From Streptomyces cyanogenus (GTDB lineage Bacteria; Actinomycetota; Actinomycetes; Streptomycetales; Streptomycetaceae), in contig NZ_CP071839.1 in the NCBI RefSeq assembly GCF_017526105.1, positions 3,836,001 through 3,900,000 on the forward strand: a stretch of DNA of 64,000 bases, in the 5' to 3' direction. A program made the position numbers and the translations under genes. Below are positions 17,402 to 26,482 of the stretch, one piece after another. The notes below the pieces were generated by a model. It searched no databases. It saw only the letters and a program-made list of their open reading frames with translations, and was not told where the DNA came from. The first letter of the stretch is position 1; each line of letters begins with the position of its first letter.

Positions 17402-17878
17402 GTGAGCGCGAAGAAGGAACCGAGCGTCTGGAACGGCTTCAAGGCCTTCCTGATGCGCGGCAACGTCGTCGACCTGGCAGTCGCGGTGGTCATCGGCGCG
17501 GCCTTCACGAACATCGTCAACGCGGTGGTGAAGGGGATCATCAACCCGCTGGTCGGCGCGATCGGAACGCAGAACCTCGACAACTACAGCTCGTGCCTGA
17601 AGGACCCGTGCCAGGTCGGCGCGGACGGCACGGTCAAGAGCGGGGTGCCGATCCTGTGGGGCTCCGTCCTGGGCGCCACGCTCACCTTCGTGATCACCGC
17701 GGCGGTCGTGTACTTCCTGATGGTCCTGCCGATGTCGAAGTACCTGGCCCGGCAGGCCGCGCGGAAGGCGGCGCGGGAGGGCACGAAGGAGGTCATCGAG
17801 GTGTCCGAGCTGGAGGTGCTCAAGGAGATCCGCGACGCGCTGGTCGCACAGCGCGGGTCCGGCCACGACGAACGCTGA
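17402..17878 (+). CDS. mscL: large-conductance mechanosensitive channel
   Basis: MscL opens a wide pore under membrane tension and relieves osmotic downshock. The 158-residue protein has the N-terminal amphipathic helix (WNGFKAFLMRGNVVDLAVAV), TM1 with the GAAFTNIVNAVVKGIINPL pore segment, a periplasmic loop with two Cys (CLKDPC), TM2 (TFVITAAVVYFLMVLPM) and a charged C-terminal bundle. The start is GTG 17402 preceded by GAGGAGGG. Confidence 0.96.
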   Translation: MSAKKEPSVWNGFKAFLMRGNVVDLAVAVVIGAAFTNIVNAVVKGIINPLVGAIGTQNLDNYSSCLKDPCQVGADGTVKSGVPILWGSVLGATLTFVITAAVVYFLMVLPMSKYLARQAARKAAREGTKEVIEVSELEVLKEIRDALVAQRGSGHDER

Positions 17879-17883
17879 CGGCG

Positions 17884-17981
17884 CTCCCGCGGGCGGCCCA
17901 GCGACTCCCGCAGGCGGGCCACCGGCTCGGGCGGACGGCCGACTGGCTCCCGCAGGCGGCTCGGCGGCTCCCGCAGGCGGC
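17884..17981 (+). repeat. short tandem repeats downstream of mscL
   Basis: About five imperfect copies of a CTCCCGCAGGCGG-type unit lie between the mscL stop and the stop codon of the small minus-strand gene. No coding function is seen. Confidence 0.7.
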
Positions 17982-18158
17982 TCAGAGGTGGTGGGGCGGC
18001 TTCTCGTCGAGGAAGCGCCTGAGGTCGGCGGCGCTGTCGCCGGCCGGGCGTTCGCCCCACCCGCGGTCGGTGTCGTCCGAGGACTGCTGGTCCAGCGGGT
18101 CGTCGAAGACCAGCGCGGGCTTCGGATCGCGCGGCTCGGGCTCGGGAGCGGTGCTCAT
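17982..18158 (-). CDS. small acidic conserved hypothetical protein (58 aa)
   Basis: This short gene runs on the minus strand from ATG 18158 to TGA 17982. The protein begins MSTAPEPEPRDPKPALVFDD and ends DLRRFLDEKPPHHL, with LDQQSSDDTDRGWGERPAGDSAA in between (broken here at 20 residues: DLRRFLDEKPPHHL is the C terminus). It is acidic with no membrane segment or known motif. Codon use is strongly Streptomyces-like. I recall similar short proteins beside ltrA/mscL in other streptomycetes, but no function is known. Confidence 0.65.
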   Translation of the reverse strand: MSTAPEPEPRDPKPALVFDDPLDQQSSDDTDRGWGERPAGDSAADLRRFLDEKPPHHL

Positions 18159-18280
18159 GCCTCAAGGGTACGGTGCCCGCCGGGCCGCCCCGCCTGGGCT
18201 TTCCGCCGGGCCGGGGGTCCCCGGCCCGCTCGGGAACGCCTGCACAGGATTTCACCGGGATTTTCTGATCTGCTGGGACC

Positions 18281-19519
18281 ATGACGTCGAGTTCCGCCCC
18301 GGCACCCGCTCCCTCGGGCGCACCGCAGCCTTCCGGCCCCCTGCGACGGCTCACCGCGCGGGGGCGCGACGAGGCGCACCGCGTCGCCTCTCCGCTGGAG
18401 CTGTTCTTCGACCTGTGCTTCGTCGTGGCGATCGCGCAGGCGGGTGTGCAGCTGGTGCATTCCGTCGCGGCAGGGCACGCGGGCGAGGGGATCCTCAACT
18501 ACGCGATGGCGTTCTTCGCCATCTGGTGGGCGTGGATGAACTTCAGCTGGTTCGCCTCGGCGTACGACAACGACGACGCGCTGTACCGGGTCGTCACCCT
18601 CGTCCAGATCGCCGGTGTCCTGGTCCTGGCCGCCGGGATCTCCCGGGCCGCCACGCACCACGACTTCCTGCTGGTCTGGCTCGGCTACCTGATCATGCGG
18701 CTGGCGATGGCCTGGCAGTGGCTGAGAGCCGCGCGATCGGCCACCGGCGGGGAGCGGACCGCGGCATTGCGGTACGCGTACGGGGTGCTGCTGTGCCAGG
18801 TCGGCTGGCTGGGTCTGGTGCTGCTGCCGGAGCCGGCCCGGCCGTGGGTGTTCCTGGTGATGGCGGTCGCGGAACTGAGCGTGCCGCTGTACGCGGAGAA
18901 GGCCCAGGAGACCTCCTGGCATCCGCGTCACATCGCCGAACGGTACGGACTGTTCACGATCATCGTGCTCGGCGAGACGATCGCCGCGGCCACCGTGGCC
19001 GTGAAGTCGGGCGCGGACGAGCACGACGCGCTGGGCGAGCTGCTGCCCATCGCGGCGGGCGGCCTGCTGATCGTGTTCTCCGCGTGGTGGATCTACTTCG
19101 TGGTGCCCATCCACGGTCACCTGCGCTCCAGCCGGCGGGCGTTCGTCTGGGGCTACGGGCACTATTTCGTCTTCGCCTCGGCGGCGGCGATCGGCGCGGG
19201 TCTGGAGGTGGCCGTGGAACAGGCGGTCGGCAAGGCGCACATCTCCGCCCTGTCCGCCTCCGCGGCGGTCACCCTGCCGACGGCGCTGTATCTGCTGACC
19301 GTGTGGGCGCTGCACTCCCGCCACTTCAAGGTGGGCCTCGCCCAGCAGCTGGTGCTGCCGGTCACGGCGCTGCTGGTGATCTGCTGCACCTTCCTGCGCG
19401 AGTGGGCGGTGCTCGCGGCGGGGCTCGTCTCCTCCGCCGCGGTGGCCGTCGGCGCGGCCCTGACCGTGCGCACGGCCGCCCGGGACCGCGGGACGGGCGC
19501 CACCGCCCCGGCCGGCTGA
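18281..19519 (+). CDS. low temperature requirement protein A (LtrA) family membrane protein
   Basis: This 412-residue polytopic protein has about ten or more hydrophobic helices. The LtrA family signature SPLELFFDLCFVVAIAQAG follows a basic N-terminal tail, with WAWMNFSWFASAYDNDD and the later ERYGLFTIIVLGETI also typical. The family was named from a Listeria cold-growth mutant and its biochemical activity is unknown. The start is ATG 18281, with no strong ribosome site in the preceding bases (GGGACC). It stands alone between the small minus-strand gene and the S58 peptidase. Confidence 0.88.
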   Translation: MTSSSAPAPAPSGAPQPSGPLRRLTARGRDEAHRVASPLELFFDLCFVVAIAQAGVQLVHSVAAGHAGEGILNYAMAFFAIWWAWMNFSWFASAYDNDDALYRVVTLVQIAGVLVLAAGISRAATHHDFLLVWLGYLIMRLAMAWQWLRAARSATGGERTAALRYAYGVLLCQVGWLGLVLLPEPARPWVFLVMAVAELSVPLYAEKAQETSWHPRHIAERYGLFTIIVLGETIAAATVAVKSGADEHDALGELLPIAAGGLLIVFSAWWIYFVVPIHGHLRSSRRAFVWGYGHYFVFASAAAIGAGLEVAVEQAVGKAHISALSASAAVTLPTALYLLTVWALHSRHFKVGLAQQLVLPVTALLVICCTFLREWAVLAAGLVSSAAVAVGAALTVRTAARDRGTGATAPAG

Positions 19520-19560
19520 GTCCTTCGGAACGGCGTGCCGGCTGGGCCAGACTGGCGTCC

Positions 19561-20583
19561 ATGACAGCTGACGCATTGACGGATGTCGCCGGGCTGCGGG
19601 TGGGACACGCCACCCGCAGCGGCGACGGCCGGCTCACCGGCACCACGGTCGTCCTCGCGCCCGAGGGCGGCGCCGTCGCCGCCGTGGACGTGCGCGGCGG
19701 CGGCCCCGGCACCAAGGAGACCGACGCGCTCGACCCGCGCAACGTGGTGCAGAAGGTCGACGCGGTCGTGCTGACCGGAGGCAGCGCGTACGGACTGGAC
19801 GCGGCGTCGGGGGTGATGGCCTGGCTGGAGGAGCAGGGGCGCGGGGTGCCGGTGGGCGCGGACCCGGCGCATGTCGTGCCCGTGGTACCGGCCGCGTGCG
19901 TCTTCGACCTGGGGCGCGGCGGCGACTTCCGGGCCCGTCCGGACGCGGCGACGGGACGCGCGGCGGTGGAGGCCGCGGCGGCGACCGCGCCGGGCGCGCG
20001 GGTGCCGGAGGGGTGCGTCGGTGCCGGCACGGGCGCCGTCGCCGGACCGCTCAAGGGCGGGGTGGGCACCGCGAGTACGGTGCTCGACTCGGGGATCACC
20101 GTGGCGGCGCTGGTGGTGGCGAACGCGGCGGGGTCGGTGCTGGATCCGGAGACGGGGGTGCTGTACGGGGAGTTGTTCCAGGGGCGGGTGGAGTATCCGG
20201 AGGGGCGCGTGCACGAAGCCGCGCGCCGGCGCCTGGACGAGGCCGCCGCCGGGAACGCGCCGGCACCGCTCAACACGACGCTGGCGGTGGTAGCGACGGA
20301 CGCGGACCTCACCAAGGCGCAGGCGCAGAAGCTCGCGGGCACGGCGCACGACGGCATCGCGCGCGCCGTCCGGCCGGTGCACCTTCTGCACGACGGCGAC
20401 ACGGTGTTCGCCCTCGCGACCGGCGCCCAGCCGCTCGGCGCGCACCCGTTGGCGCTCAACGACATCCTGGCCGCCGGCGCGGACCTCGTGACGCGTGCGA
20501 TCGTACGCGCCGTACGCGCTGCCGAGTCGGTCGACGGACCGGGCGGAGCGTGGCCGTCGTACGGGGAGTTGTACGGCCGCTAG
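19561..20583 (+). CDS. P1/S58 family (DmpA-like) peptidase
   Basis: This Ntn-type, self-processing aminopeptidase family protein has 340 residues. Family features seen are the N-terminal LTDVAGLRVGHATR, VVLTGGSAYGLDAASGVMAW, the junction PLKGGVGTASTVLDSG and the C-terminal HDGIARAVRPVHLLHDGD. DmpA-type enzymes release N-terminal D- or L-amino acids or act as beta-aminopeptidases; the substrate here is unknown. A very long frame extends upstream through ltrA in another frame and is not real: the ATG at 19561 fits the family start. Confidence 0.9.
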   Translation: MTADALTDVAGLRVGHATRSGDGRLTGTTVVLAPEGGAVAAVDVRGGGPGTKETDALDPRNVVQKVDAVVLTGGSAYGLDAASGVMAWLEEQGRGVPVGADPAHVVPVVPAACVFDLGRGGDFRARPDAATGRAAVEAAAATAPGARVPEGCVGAGTGAVAGPLKGGVGTASTVLDSGITVAALVVANAAGSVLDPETGVLYGELFQGRVEYPEGRVHEAARRRLDEAAAGNAPAPLNTTLAVVATDADLTKAQAQKLAGTAHDGIARAVRPVHLLHDGDTVFALATGAQPLGAHPLALNDILAAGADLVTRAIVRAVRAAESVDGPGGAWPSYGELYGR

Positions 20584-20634
20584 GGCCGGGTTGAGCCCTG
20601 GATTGTCGCGGTTCTGTCACGTGATGGCGTTCCC

Positions 20635-20670
20635 GGGCACCGGTGGGAACCTACCCCGGCTCCGGTGCCC
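20635..20670 (+). terminator. probable terminator between S58 peptidase and L,D-transpeptidase
   Basis: A 9-bp perfect stem GGGCACCGG/CCGGTGCCC with an 18-nt loop is followed by TCTTTCTCC. It could also be part of the transpeptidase leader. Confidence 0.55.
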
Positions 20671-20725
20671 TCTTTCTCCACGCACTGGAACGGATCACGC
20701 ACATCACACGAACCTGGAGCAGCCC

Positions 20726-21943
20726 GTGACAAGGCCGGACATTGCAGCGCGGCGCGCACTGGGGGCCTGTGCCGCCCTGGTGGTCGGCGCCCTCACCCTG
20801 ACCGCCTGCGGCGGCAGCGCCAACGCGACCGACGACGGCAAGGGCGGCAAGGACTCCCCCAAGACGTCGACGGCGAAGATCGCGATCTCGGCCAAGGACG
20901 GTTCGACCGGGGCGTCCATCAACGCCACCGGGGTGAAGGTCAGCGACGGCAAGCTGACGGACGTGAAGATGACCGTGGCGGGCTCGGGGCAGACCGTGCC
21001 GGGGGCGATATCGGCGGACGGCCACAGCTGGAAGCCCCAGGCGCAGCTGGAGCGCGGGACGAAGTACCAGATAGCCGCGACCGCGAAGGACGCCGACGGC
21101 CGTACCGCGGCGGCCAACTCCATCTTCACCACCGTCAGCTCGGCGAACAGCTTCATCGGCACCTACACGCCCGACAACGGCTCGACGGTCGGGGTCGGCA
21201 TGCCGGTGTCGTTCACCTTCGACAAGTCCATCACCGACAAGAAGGCCGTGCAGTCCCACATCACGGTCAACTCCACCAGCGGCCAGCAGGTGGTCGGCCA
21301 CTGGTTCGGGGACCGCCGGCTCGACTTCCGTCCGCAGGAGTACTGGAAGGCCGGGTCCAAGGTCACGCTCGCCATCGACCTGGACGGGGTGCAGGGCGCG
21401 AAGGGCGTCTACGGGGTCCAGAAGAAGACCGTCTCCTTCACGATCGGGCGGTCGCAGGTCTCCACGGTCGACGTCCGCACGCAGACCATGACGGTCGTGC
21501 GGGACGGCAAGACCTTCAAGACGGTGCCGATCTCGGCGGGCAGCCCGCAGCACACGACGTACAACGGGCAGATGGTGATCGCCGAGAAGTTCGTGCAGAC
21601 CCGTATGAACGGCTCGACGGTCGGCTTCGGCGGGGAGTACGACATCCCGGACGTGCCGCACGCGATGCGGCTGACCACGTCGGGGACGTTCATCCACGGG
21701 AACTACTGGTACAACAAGGGCAATCCCCCGTTCGGGCGCGAGGGCACCAGCCACGGCTGCGTCGGTCTCGCGGACGTGCAGGGGGCGCAGGGCGCCACCC
21801 AGGCCAAGTGGTTCTTCGACAACTCGCTCGTCGGGGACGTCGTGGTCGTGAAGAACTCCCCCGACACCACGGTCTCGCCCGACAACGGGCTCAACGGCTG
21901 GAACATGTCGTGGAGCGCCTGGACCGCGGGAAGTGCCGCCTGA
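20726..21943 (+). CDS. L,D-transpeptidase lipoprotein (Ig-like + YkuD)
   Basis: This cell-wall cross-linking enzyme forms 3-3 links between diaminopimelate residues of peptidoglycan stems. The 405-residue product has a lipoprotein signal with lipobox LTACGG (Cys ~ residue 30), two Ig-like beta domains (~50-250), and a C-terminal YkuD domain. The active site is visible as FIHGNYW followed by TSHGCVGLADVQ, the conserved His and the SHGC cysteine. The start is GTG 20726. A perfect 12-bp terminator follows. It matches the Ldt proteins of mycobacteria in layout and acts outside the membrane. Confidence 0.95.
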   Translation: MTRPDIAARRALGACAALVVGALTLTACGGSANATDDGKGGKDSPKTSTAKIAISAKDGSTGASINATGVKVSDGKLTDVKMTVAGSGQTVPGAISADGHSWKPQAQLERGTKYQIAATAKDADGRTAAANSIFTTVSSANSFIGTYTPDNGSTVGVGMPVSFTFDKSITDKKAVQSHITVNSTSGQQVVGHWFGDRRLDFRPQEYWKAGSKVTLAIDLDGVQGAKGVYGVQKKTVSFTIGRSQVSTVDVRTQTMTVVRDGKTFKTVPISAGSPQHTTYNGQMVIAEKFVQTRMNGSTVGFGGEYDIPDVPHAMRLTTSGTFIHGNYWYNKGNPPFGREGTSHGCVGLADVQGAQGATQAKWFFDNSLVGDVVVVKNSPDTTVSPDNGLNGWNMSWSAWTAGSAA

Positions 21944-21964
21944 GCGGCGGGTTTTGACACCACG

Positions 21965-21997
21965 GCGGGCCGCGCGGGAATTTTTCGCGCGGCCCGC
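21965..21997 (+). terminator. intrinsic terminator of L,D-transpeptidase gene
   Basis: A perfect 12-bp stem GCGGGCCGCGCG/CGCGCGGCCCGC has loop GGAATTTTT and is followed by GCGTTTTCC, starting 21 nt after the stop. Confidence 0.9.
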
Positions 21998-22100
21998 GCG
22001 TTTTCCCGACGCACGTTTTCTCGGTTCCCGGACATGATGTCCGACCGAGGGGCTACGGTATGCACCCACAAGGTGACATGCAGCAACGCCGGGAGATGCC

Positions 22101-22847
22101 TTGAGCGTTCCGTACGAGACGGCAGCGTACGAATCAGCCGAGTCGCCCGAGTCTCCTGAGGAGCATCTCGCGCGGCTCCTCGGCCGTGCCCTGAACTCGT
22201 TCGAACTGCCCGACGAGGTGATAAGGCGCCTCGACTGCGCGCTGGCGCACGACAGTTCGCTGCACTCCGCGTACCACAGCGCGGGGCTGCACCGGGAGAC
22301 CTACCGGCACACCTGGCTGCTCGCCGACGGCTCGGCGGTCACGCTGTGGGAGCTGGTGCACAACCCGACGCCCGGCAGCGCCCCCGAGCACGAGGTGTAC
22401 GTCGACGAGGAGGAGCTGCAGACCGCCACGGCCCGGCTCGGGATGCCGCCGGAGGCGCAGCACTTCGAGCTGCCGGCGCTGATGCGGCTGTGGGCGATCC
22501 CCGAGCCCCGGCAGATGTACGCCGCCGACGACTCGGCGGACCACGCGCGTCGGCTGCTGCGCCGCGCGGAGAACCCCGACCGGCCCGGCCCGGAGACGGC
22601 GGCACTGCTGGCGACGGCGACCGCGCACGAGATCACCCAGGCGTTCGGCCGCCCCGGGCGGGCCGGCCGGACGGGGCTGAGCTACGCGCTGTACGAGCAC
22701 GCCTTCCTGCTGCCGGACGGCACCGAAATCTCCCTGTGGGAGGTCGAGCACACGGCGACGCCGGACGGGCGGCACATGTGCGAGGTGTACATGTCGGAGG
22801 ACGCGGCCCGCGACGCGATGGAACGACGCGCGGCCCGGCAGGGGTAG
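22101..22847 (+). CDS. DUF6227 family protein
   Basis: This 248-residue soluble protein is confined to actinomycetes and recognised as DUF6227. It appears to contain two related halves: one with HRETYRHTWLLADGSAVTLW then ELVHN, the other with SYALYEHAFLLPDGTEISLW then EVEH. This suggests an internal duplication of a domain of about 70 residues. There is no catalytic motif. The start is TTG 22101 after GGGAGAT. It is monocistronic, flanked by terminators. The function is unknown. Confidence 0.8.
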   Translation: MSVPYETAAYESAESPESPEEHLARLLGRALNSFELPDEVIRRLDCALAHDSSLHSAYHSAGLHRETYRHTWLLADGSAVTLWELVHNPTPGSAPEHEVYVDEEELQTATARLGMPPEAQHFELPALMRLWAIPEPRQMYAADDSADHARRLLRRAENPDRPGPETAALLATATAHEITQAFGRPGRAGRTGLSYALYEHAFLLPDGTEISLWEVEHTATPDGRHMCEVYMSEDAARDAMERRAARQG

Positions 22848-23007
22848 CGGGCGCACCCCCGCCCCGACAGCCGTAGCGGCCTGCCCGCGATCCGTGTAGA
22901 GCGCCGGCCGTCCGTGCGACCTGGGCAGGAAAACCGGCTGTACCTGCGCCCCGGCAGCAGAGCCGCCCGCACCGCACCCCGGCTGGAAATCCGGTCGTAC
23001 GTGAGAC

Positions 23008-23045
23008 GCGGCACGGTCCGGGACCGAAGCCCCGGGCCGTGCCGC
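23008..23045 (-). terminator. terminator downstream of fruA
   Basis: A 9-bp perfect stem GCGGCACGG/CCGTGCCGC is extended inside by CCGGG/CCCGG-type pairing. It lies about 30 nt beyond the fruA stop on the minus strand. Confidence 0.7.
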
Positions 23046-23073
23046 GCAGGTGCCGTGGGTGGTGCCGTGGCGG

Positions 23074-25251
23074 TCAGGCCGCCACCGGCTGCTTGGTCTC
23101 CTTCGGCGTGGTGGCCTGCTGTGCGGCCGGGTCGGTGGCCCCGGACTCCGGGGCCGGCTTGCGCATGCCCTTGAGGAGGACCACCAGAGCGGTGGTGACG
23201 CAGACGCCGACCGCGATGGCCACCAGGTACAGGAACGGGTTGCCGATCAGCGGGACCACGAAGATGCCGCCGTGCGGGGCGCGCAGGGTGGCGCCGAAGC
23301 CCATCGACAGGGCACCGGTGAGCGCGCCGCCCACCATCGCGGACGGGATGACCCGCAGCGGGTCGGCCGCCGCGAACGGGATCGCGCCCTCGGAGATGAA
23401 GGACGCGCCCAGGACCCAGGCGGCCTTGCCGTTCTCACGCTCGGTCGGGGTGAACAGCCTGCCGCGCACGGTGGTGGCCAGGGCCATCGCCAGCGGCGGG
23501 ACCATGCCGGCCGCCATCACCGCGGCCATGATCTTCATCGCGGAGTCGCTGGGGTTGGAGACCGCGATGCCGGCGGTGGCGAAGGTGTAGGCGACCTTGT
23601 TGACCGGGCCGCCCAGGTCGAAGCACATCATCAGGCCGAGCAGGGCGCCGAGCAGGATGGCGTTGGTGCCGGTGAGGCCGTTCAGCCAGTCGGTCAGGCC
23701 CTTCTGTGCGCCGGCGATGGGCTTGCCGATCACGACGAACATCAGGAATCCGACGATCGCCGAGGAGATCAGCGGGATCACCACCACGGGCATGATGCCG
23801 CGCAACGTCGCCGGGATGTTCACCCGCTGGATCGCCATCACCACACCACCGGCGATCAGACCGGCCGCCAGACCGCCGAGGAAGCCGGCGTTGATGGTGA
23901 GGGAGATCGCGCCGCCCACGAAGCCGGGGACCAGGCCCGGCCGGTCGGCCATGCCGTAGGCGATGTAGCCGGCGAGGACCGGGACCAGGAAGCCGAAGGC
24001 CACGCCGCCGATCTGGAAGAGCAGGGCGCCCCAGCTGGCGGTCTGCGTCCACACGAAGTGGTCCATGACCGAGGGAGCCTTGTTGACCTGCCAGCCGCCG
24101 ATCGCGAAGCCCAGCGCGATGAGCAGGCCGCCCGCGGCGACGAACGGGACCATGTAGCTGACGCCGGACATCAGCCACTTGCGGAGCTTGGTGCCGTAGC
24201 CCTCGGTGGAGTCGCCGGCGCGCTCGACCGGCGTGGCCGGCCTGTGCGCCGGGGCGCTCACCTCGCCGCGCGCCGCCTTCTCGCGGACCTCGGCGATGAG
24301 TTCGGCAGGACGGTTGATGCCCGCCTTCACGCCCACGTCGACGGTCGGCTTGCCCGCGAAGCGGTCCTTGTCGCGTACGGGCACGTCGTGGGCGAAGATC
24401 ACGGCGTCCGCCGCCGCGACGACCGCCGGGTCCAGCCGCGTGAAACCGGCCGAGCCCTGCGTCTCCACGACCAGCTCGACGCCCGCCTCACGGCCGGCGT
24501 TCTCCAGCGACTCGGCCGCCATGTAGGTGTGGGCGATGCCGGTCGGGCAGGACGTGACGGCGACGATACGGAAGGGAGTCCCGGCGGAGGCGGCCGTGGC
24601 GCCCGGCGCCGGGGCGGATCCGTCCGTGACGGCCGCACCCGGTGCCGGGGCCGTGCTGCCCGCCGCGGCGCCGGCGGAGGCCGCCACCGGAGCCGCAGCG
24701 GTGTCTTCGGGGGCGCCCGCGGTGCCCTCAGCAGCACCTGCGGCGCCCTGAGCGGCGCTCGCGGCGCCCTGAGCGTCCCCGGTGTCCTGCGCGCCGCCCT
24801 GGGAGGGCACCTCGTCCCCGCGGATCAGCGCCGCCGCCGTCGCCGCGTCCCGCACCGACCGCAGCGCGTCCGTGAACTCGGTGTTCATCAGCTGGCGGGC
24901 GAGGTTGGAGAGGATCGTGAGGTGGGCGTCGTCGGCGCCGGCGGGGGCCGCGATCAGGAAGATCAGGTCGGCCGGACCGTCCGCGGCGCCGAAGTCGATG
25001 CCGGCGGAGCTGCGGCCGAAGGCGAGGCTCGGCTCGGTGACATGGGCGCTGCGGCAGTGCGGGATGCCGATGCCGCCGTCGAGTCCGGTCGGCATCTGGG
25101 CCTCGCGGGCAGCGACGTCGGCGAGGAAGCCGTCCAGGTCGGTCACCCTGCCCTGGGCCACCATGCGCTCGGCGAGGGCACGGGCCGCCGCTTCCTTGCT
25201 GTCGGCGGACAGGTCGAGGTCGACCAGGTCCGCGGTGATCATTTCGCTCAT
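23074..25251 (-). CDS. fruA: PTS fructose transporter subunit EIIABC
   Basis: This fructose-specific phosphotransferase permease (725 residues) imports fructose as fructose-1-phosphate. Domain order: EIIA (1-~150) with phospho-His65 in GIGIPHCRSAH; a ~75-residue Ala/Gly-rich linker; EIIB with the phospho-Cys in IVAVTSCPTGIAHTYMAAE (~230); and the membrane EIIC (~350-700, about ten helices, SGVSYMVPFVAAGGLLIALG). The linker is encoded by repetitive DNA. The start is ATG 25251. It is the last gene of fruR-fruK-fruA, 283 nt after fruK, and is expected to be repressed by FruR. Confidence 0.96.
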   Translation of the reverse strand: MSEMITADLVDLDLSADSKEAAARALAERMVAQGRVTDLDGFLADVAAREAQMPTGLDGGIGIPHCRSAHVTEPSLAFGRSSAGIDFGAADGPADLIFLIAAPAGADDAHLTILSNLARQLMNTEFTDALRSVRDAATAAALIRGDEVPSQGGAQDTGDAQGAASAAQGAAGAAEGTAGAPEDTAAAPVAASAGAAAGSTAPAPGAAVTDGSAPAPGATAASAGTPFRIVAVTSCPTGIAHTYMAAESLENAGREAGVELVVETQGSAGFTRLDPAVVAAADAVIFAHDVPVRDKDRFAGKPTVDVGVKAGINRPAELIAEVREKAARGEVSAPAHRPATPVERAGDSTEGYGTKLRKWLMSGVSYMVPFVAAGGLLIALGFAIGGWQVNKAPSVMDHFVWTQTASWGALLFQIGGVAFGFLVPVLAGYIAYGMADRPGLVPGFVGGAISLTINAGFLGGLAAGLIAGGVVMAIQRVNIPATLRGIMPVVVIPLISSAIVGFLMFVVIGKPIAGAQKGLTDWLNGLTGTNAILLGALLGLMMCFDLGGPVNKVAYTFATAGIAVSNPSDSAMKIMAAVMAAGMVPPLAMALATTVRGRLFTPTERENGKAAWVLGASFISEGAIPFAAADPLRVIPSAMVGGALTGALSMGFGATLRAPHGGIFVVPLIGNPFLYLVAIAVGVCVTTALVVLLKGMRKPAPESGATDPAAQQATTPKETKQPVAA

Positions 25252-25534
25252 CGCGGGCTCCTATGCACGCGTATCGCCCGGGGAGTGGGGTGGGCGGGAG
25301 TGGGGACGGGGATGCGGTGGGGGGAGGGGGCGGTGCGGGAGGCGGGGCCGGGGAAGCCCTGCCCGAGCGGGACGGGACGGGGGCTGGGGTGGCCGTACCG
25401 TCTGGGGGCCTCGGCGAGTAACGGGGAGCCTCGCCGCTCGTCGGCCGGTGGGGTGGGCGTCTCCGGCCGGCCGGATCCGCCGCGTCCGCCCAGGCGGCGG
25501 AAACCGGGGCGGATGCCGCCGTACGCGATCGGGA
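25252..25534. other. 283-nt gap between fruK and fruA, G/C-skewed, no gene seen
   Basis: The plus strand is extremely G-rich (runs such as GGGGAGTGGGGTGGGCGGG) with matching C-runs on the coding strand. No open frame has family resemblance. The skew could permit G-quadruplexes on the non-transcribed strand of the operon. No hairpin terminator was found. Confidence 0.5.
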
Positions 25535-26482
25535 TCATGACACCGGCTCCGTCAGTTCGCGGTCCAGGGGGATGTCGGCCGTGACCGTCACCGCCGCCGG
25601 ATCCAGGTCGGCCGGGGTCGGCATCACGCTGCCGGGGAGCTGCACGGCGGCGGCGCCGTGGGCGACGGCGGAGGCGAGCGCCTCGGGTCCGGTGCCGCCG
25701 GCGATGAGGAAGCCGGCCAGTGAGGCGTCACCGGCGCCGACGTTGCTGCGGACGGTGGACACCCGCGCGCTGCCGAACCAGGCGCCGGTGTCCGACACCA
25801 GGAGCTGACCGTCGGCGCCCAGGCTCGCGAGCACGGCGCCCGCGCCCATCGCCCGCACCTCCTCGGCCGCCTTCAGCGCGTCGCCCACGGTCGCCAAGGG
25901 GCGTGCGACGGCTTCCGCGAGCTCCTCGGCGTTCGGCTTCACCACGTCGGGCCGCGCGCGCAGCGCCTCCAGGAGCGCGCGCCCGGAGGTGTCCAGCGCG
26001 ATGCGTGCACCCCCGGCGTGGGCCCGCATGACGACGTCGGCGTACCAGGAGGGCGCGAGCCCCCGGGGCAGGCTGCCGCAGCACGCGATCCAGTCGGCGT
26101 CGGCGGAGTGCGCGCGGACGGCGTCCAGGAGGAGTTCCTGTTCGGCCGCCGACAGCTCCGGGCCCGGCGCGTTGATCTTGGTGAGCACCCCGTCGGCTTC
26201 CGCGAGCGCGATGTTGGAGCGGGTGGCACCGGCCACCGGGACCGGCGCGACCTCGATGCCCTGCGCGTCGAGCAGATCGGCGACGAGTGCGCCCGGCGCA
26301 CCCCCCAGGGGCAGGACGGCGACCGTGCGCCGGCCGGCCGCGGCGACGGCCCGCGAGACGTTCACGCCCTTGCCGCCGGGGTCCATGCGCTCGCCGTCGG
26401 CGCGGATGACCTCGCCGCGTTCCAGGACGGGGACCTCGTAGGTGCGGTCGAGGGAGGGGTTGGGGGTGACGGTGAGGATCAT
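25535..26482 (-). CDS. fruK: 1-phosphofructokinase
   Basis: This PfkB-family kinase phosphorylates fructose-1-phosphate to fructose-1,6-bisphosphate with ATP, feeding glycolysis. The 315-residue protein starts MILTVTPNPSLDRTYEV. It shows the first PfkB signature DPGGKGVNVSRAVAAAG and the second around VRSNVGAGDASLAGF, with catalytic Asp in GAGD. The ATG at 26482 overlaps the stop of fruR (ATGA), so the two are translationally coupled. Confidence 0.96.
   Translation of the reverse strand: MILTVTPNPSLDRTYEVPVLERGEVIRADGERMDPGGKGVNVSRAVAAAGRRTVAVLPLGGAPGALVADLLDAQGIEVAPVPVAGATRSNIALAEADGVLTKINAPGPELSAAEQELLLDAVRAHSADADWIACCGSLPRGLAPSWYADVVMRAHAGGARIALDTSGRALLEALRARPDVVKPNAEELAEAVARPLATVGDALKAAEEVRAMGAGAVLASLGADGQLLVSDTGAWFGSARVSTVRSNVGAGDASLAGFLIAGGTGPEALASAVAHGAAAVQLPGSVMPTPADLDPAAVTVTADIPLDRELTEPVS

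Noticed and set aside
17257..19560. Frame upstream of the S58 peptidase extending to 17257
   Set aside because: It passes antisense or out of frame through mscL and ltrA; the conserved peptidase starts at 19561.
25252..25534. Gene between fruK and fruA
   Set aside because: The frames are translations of G/C runs without family resemblance.
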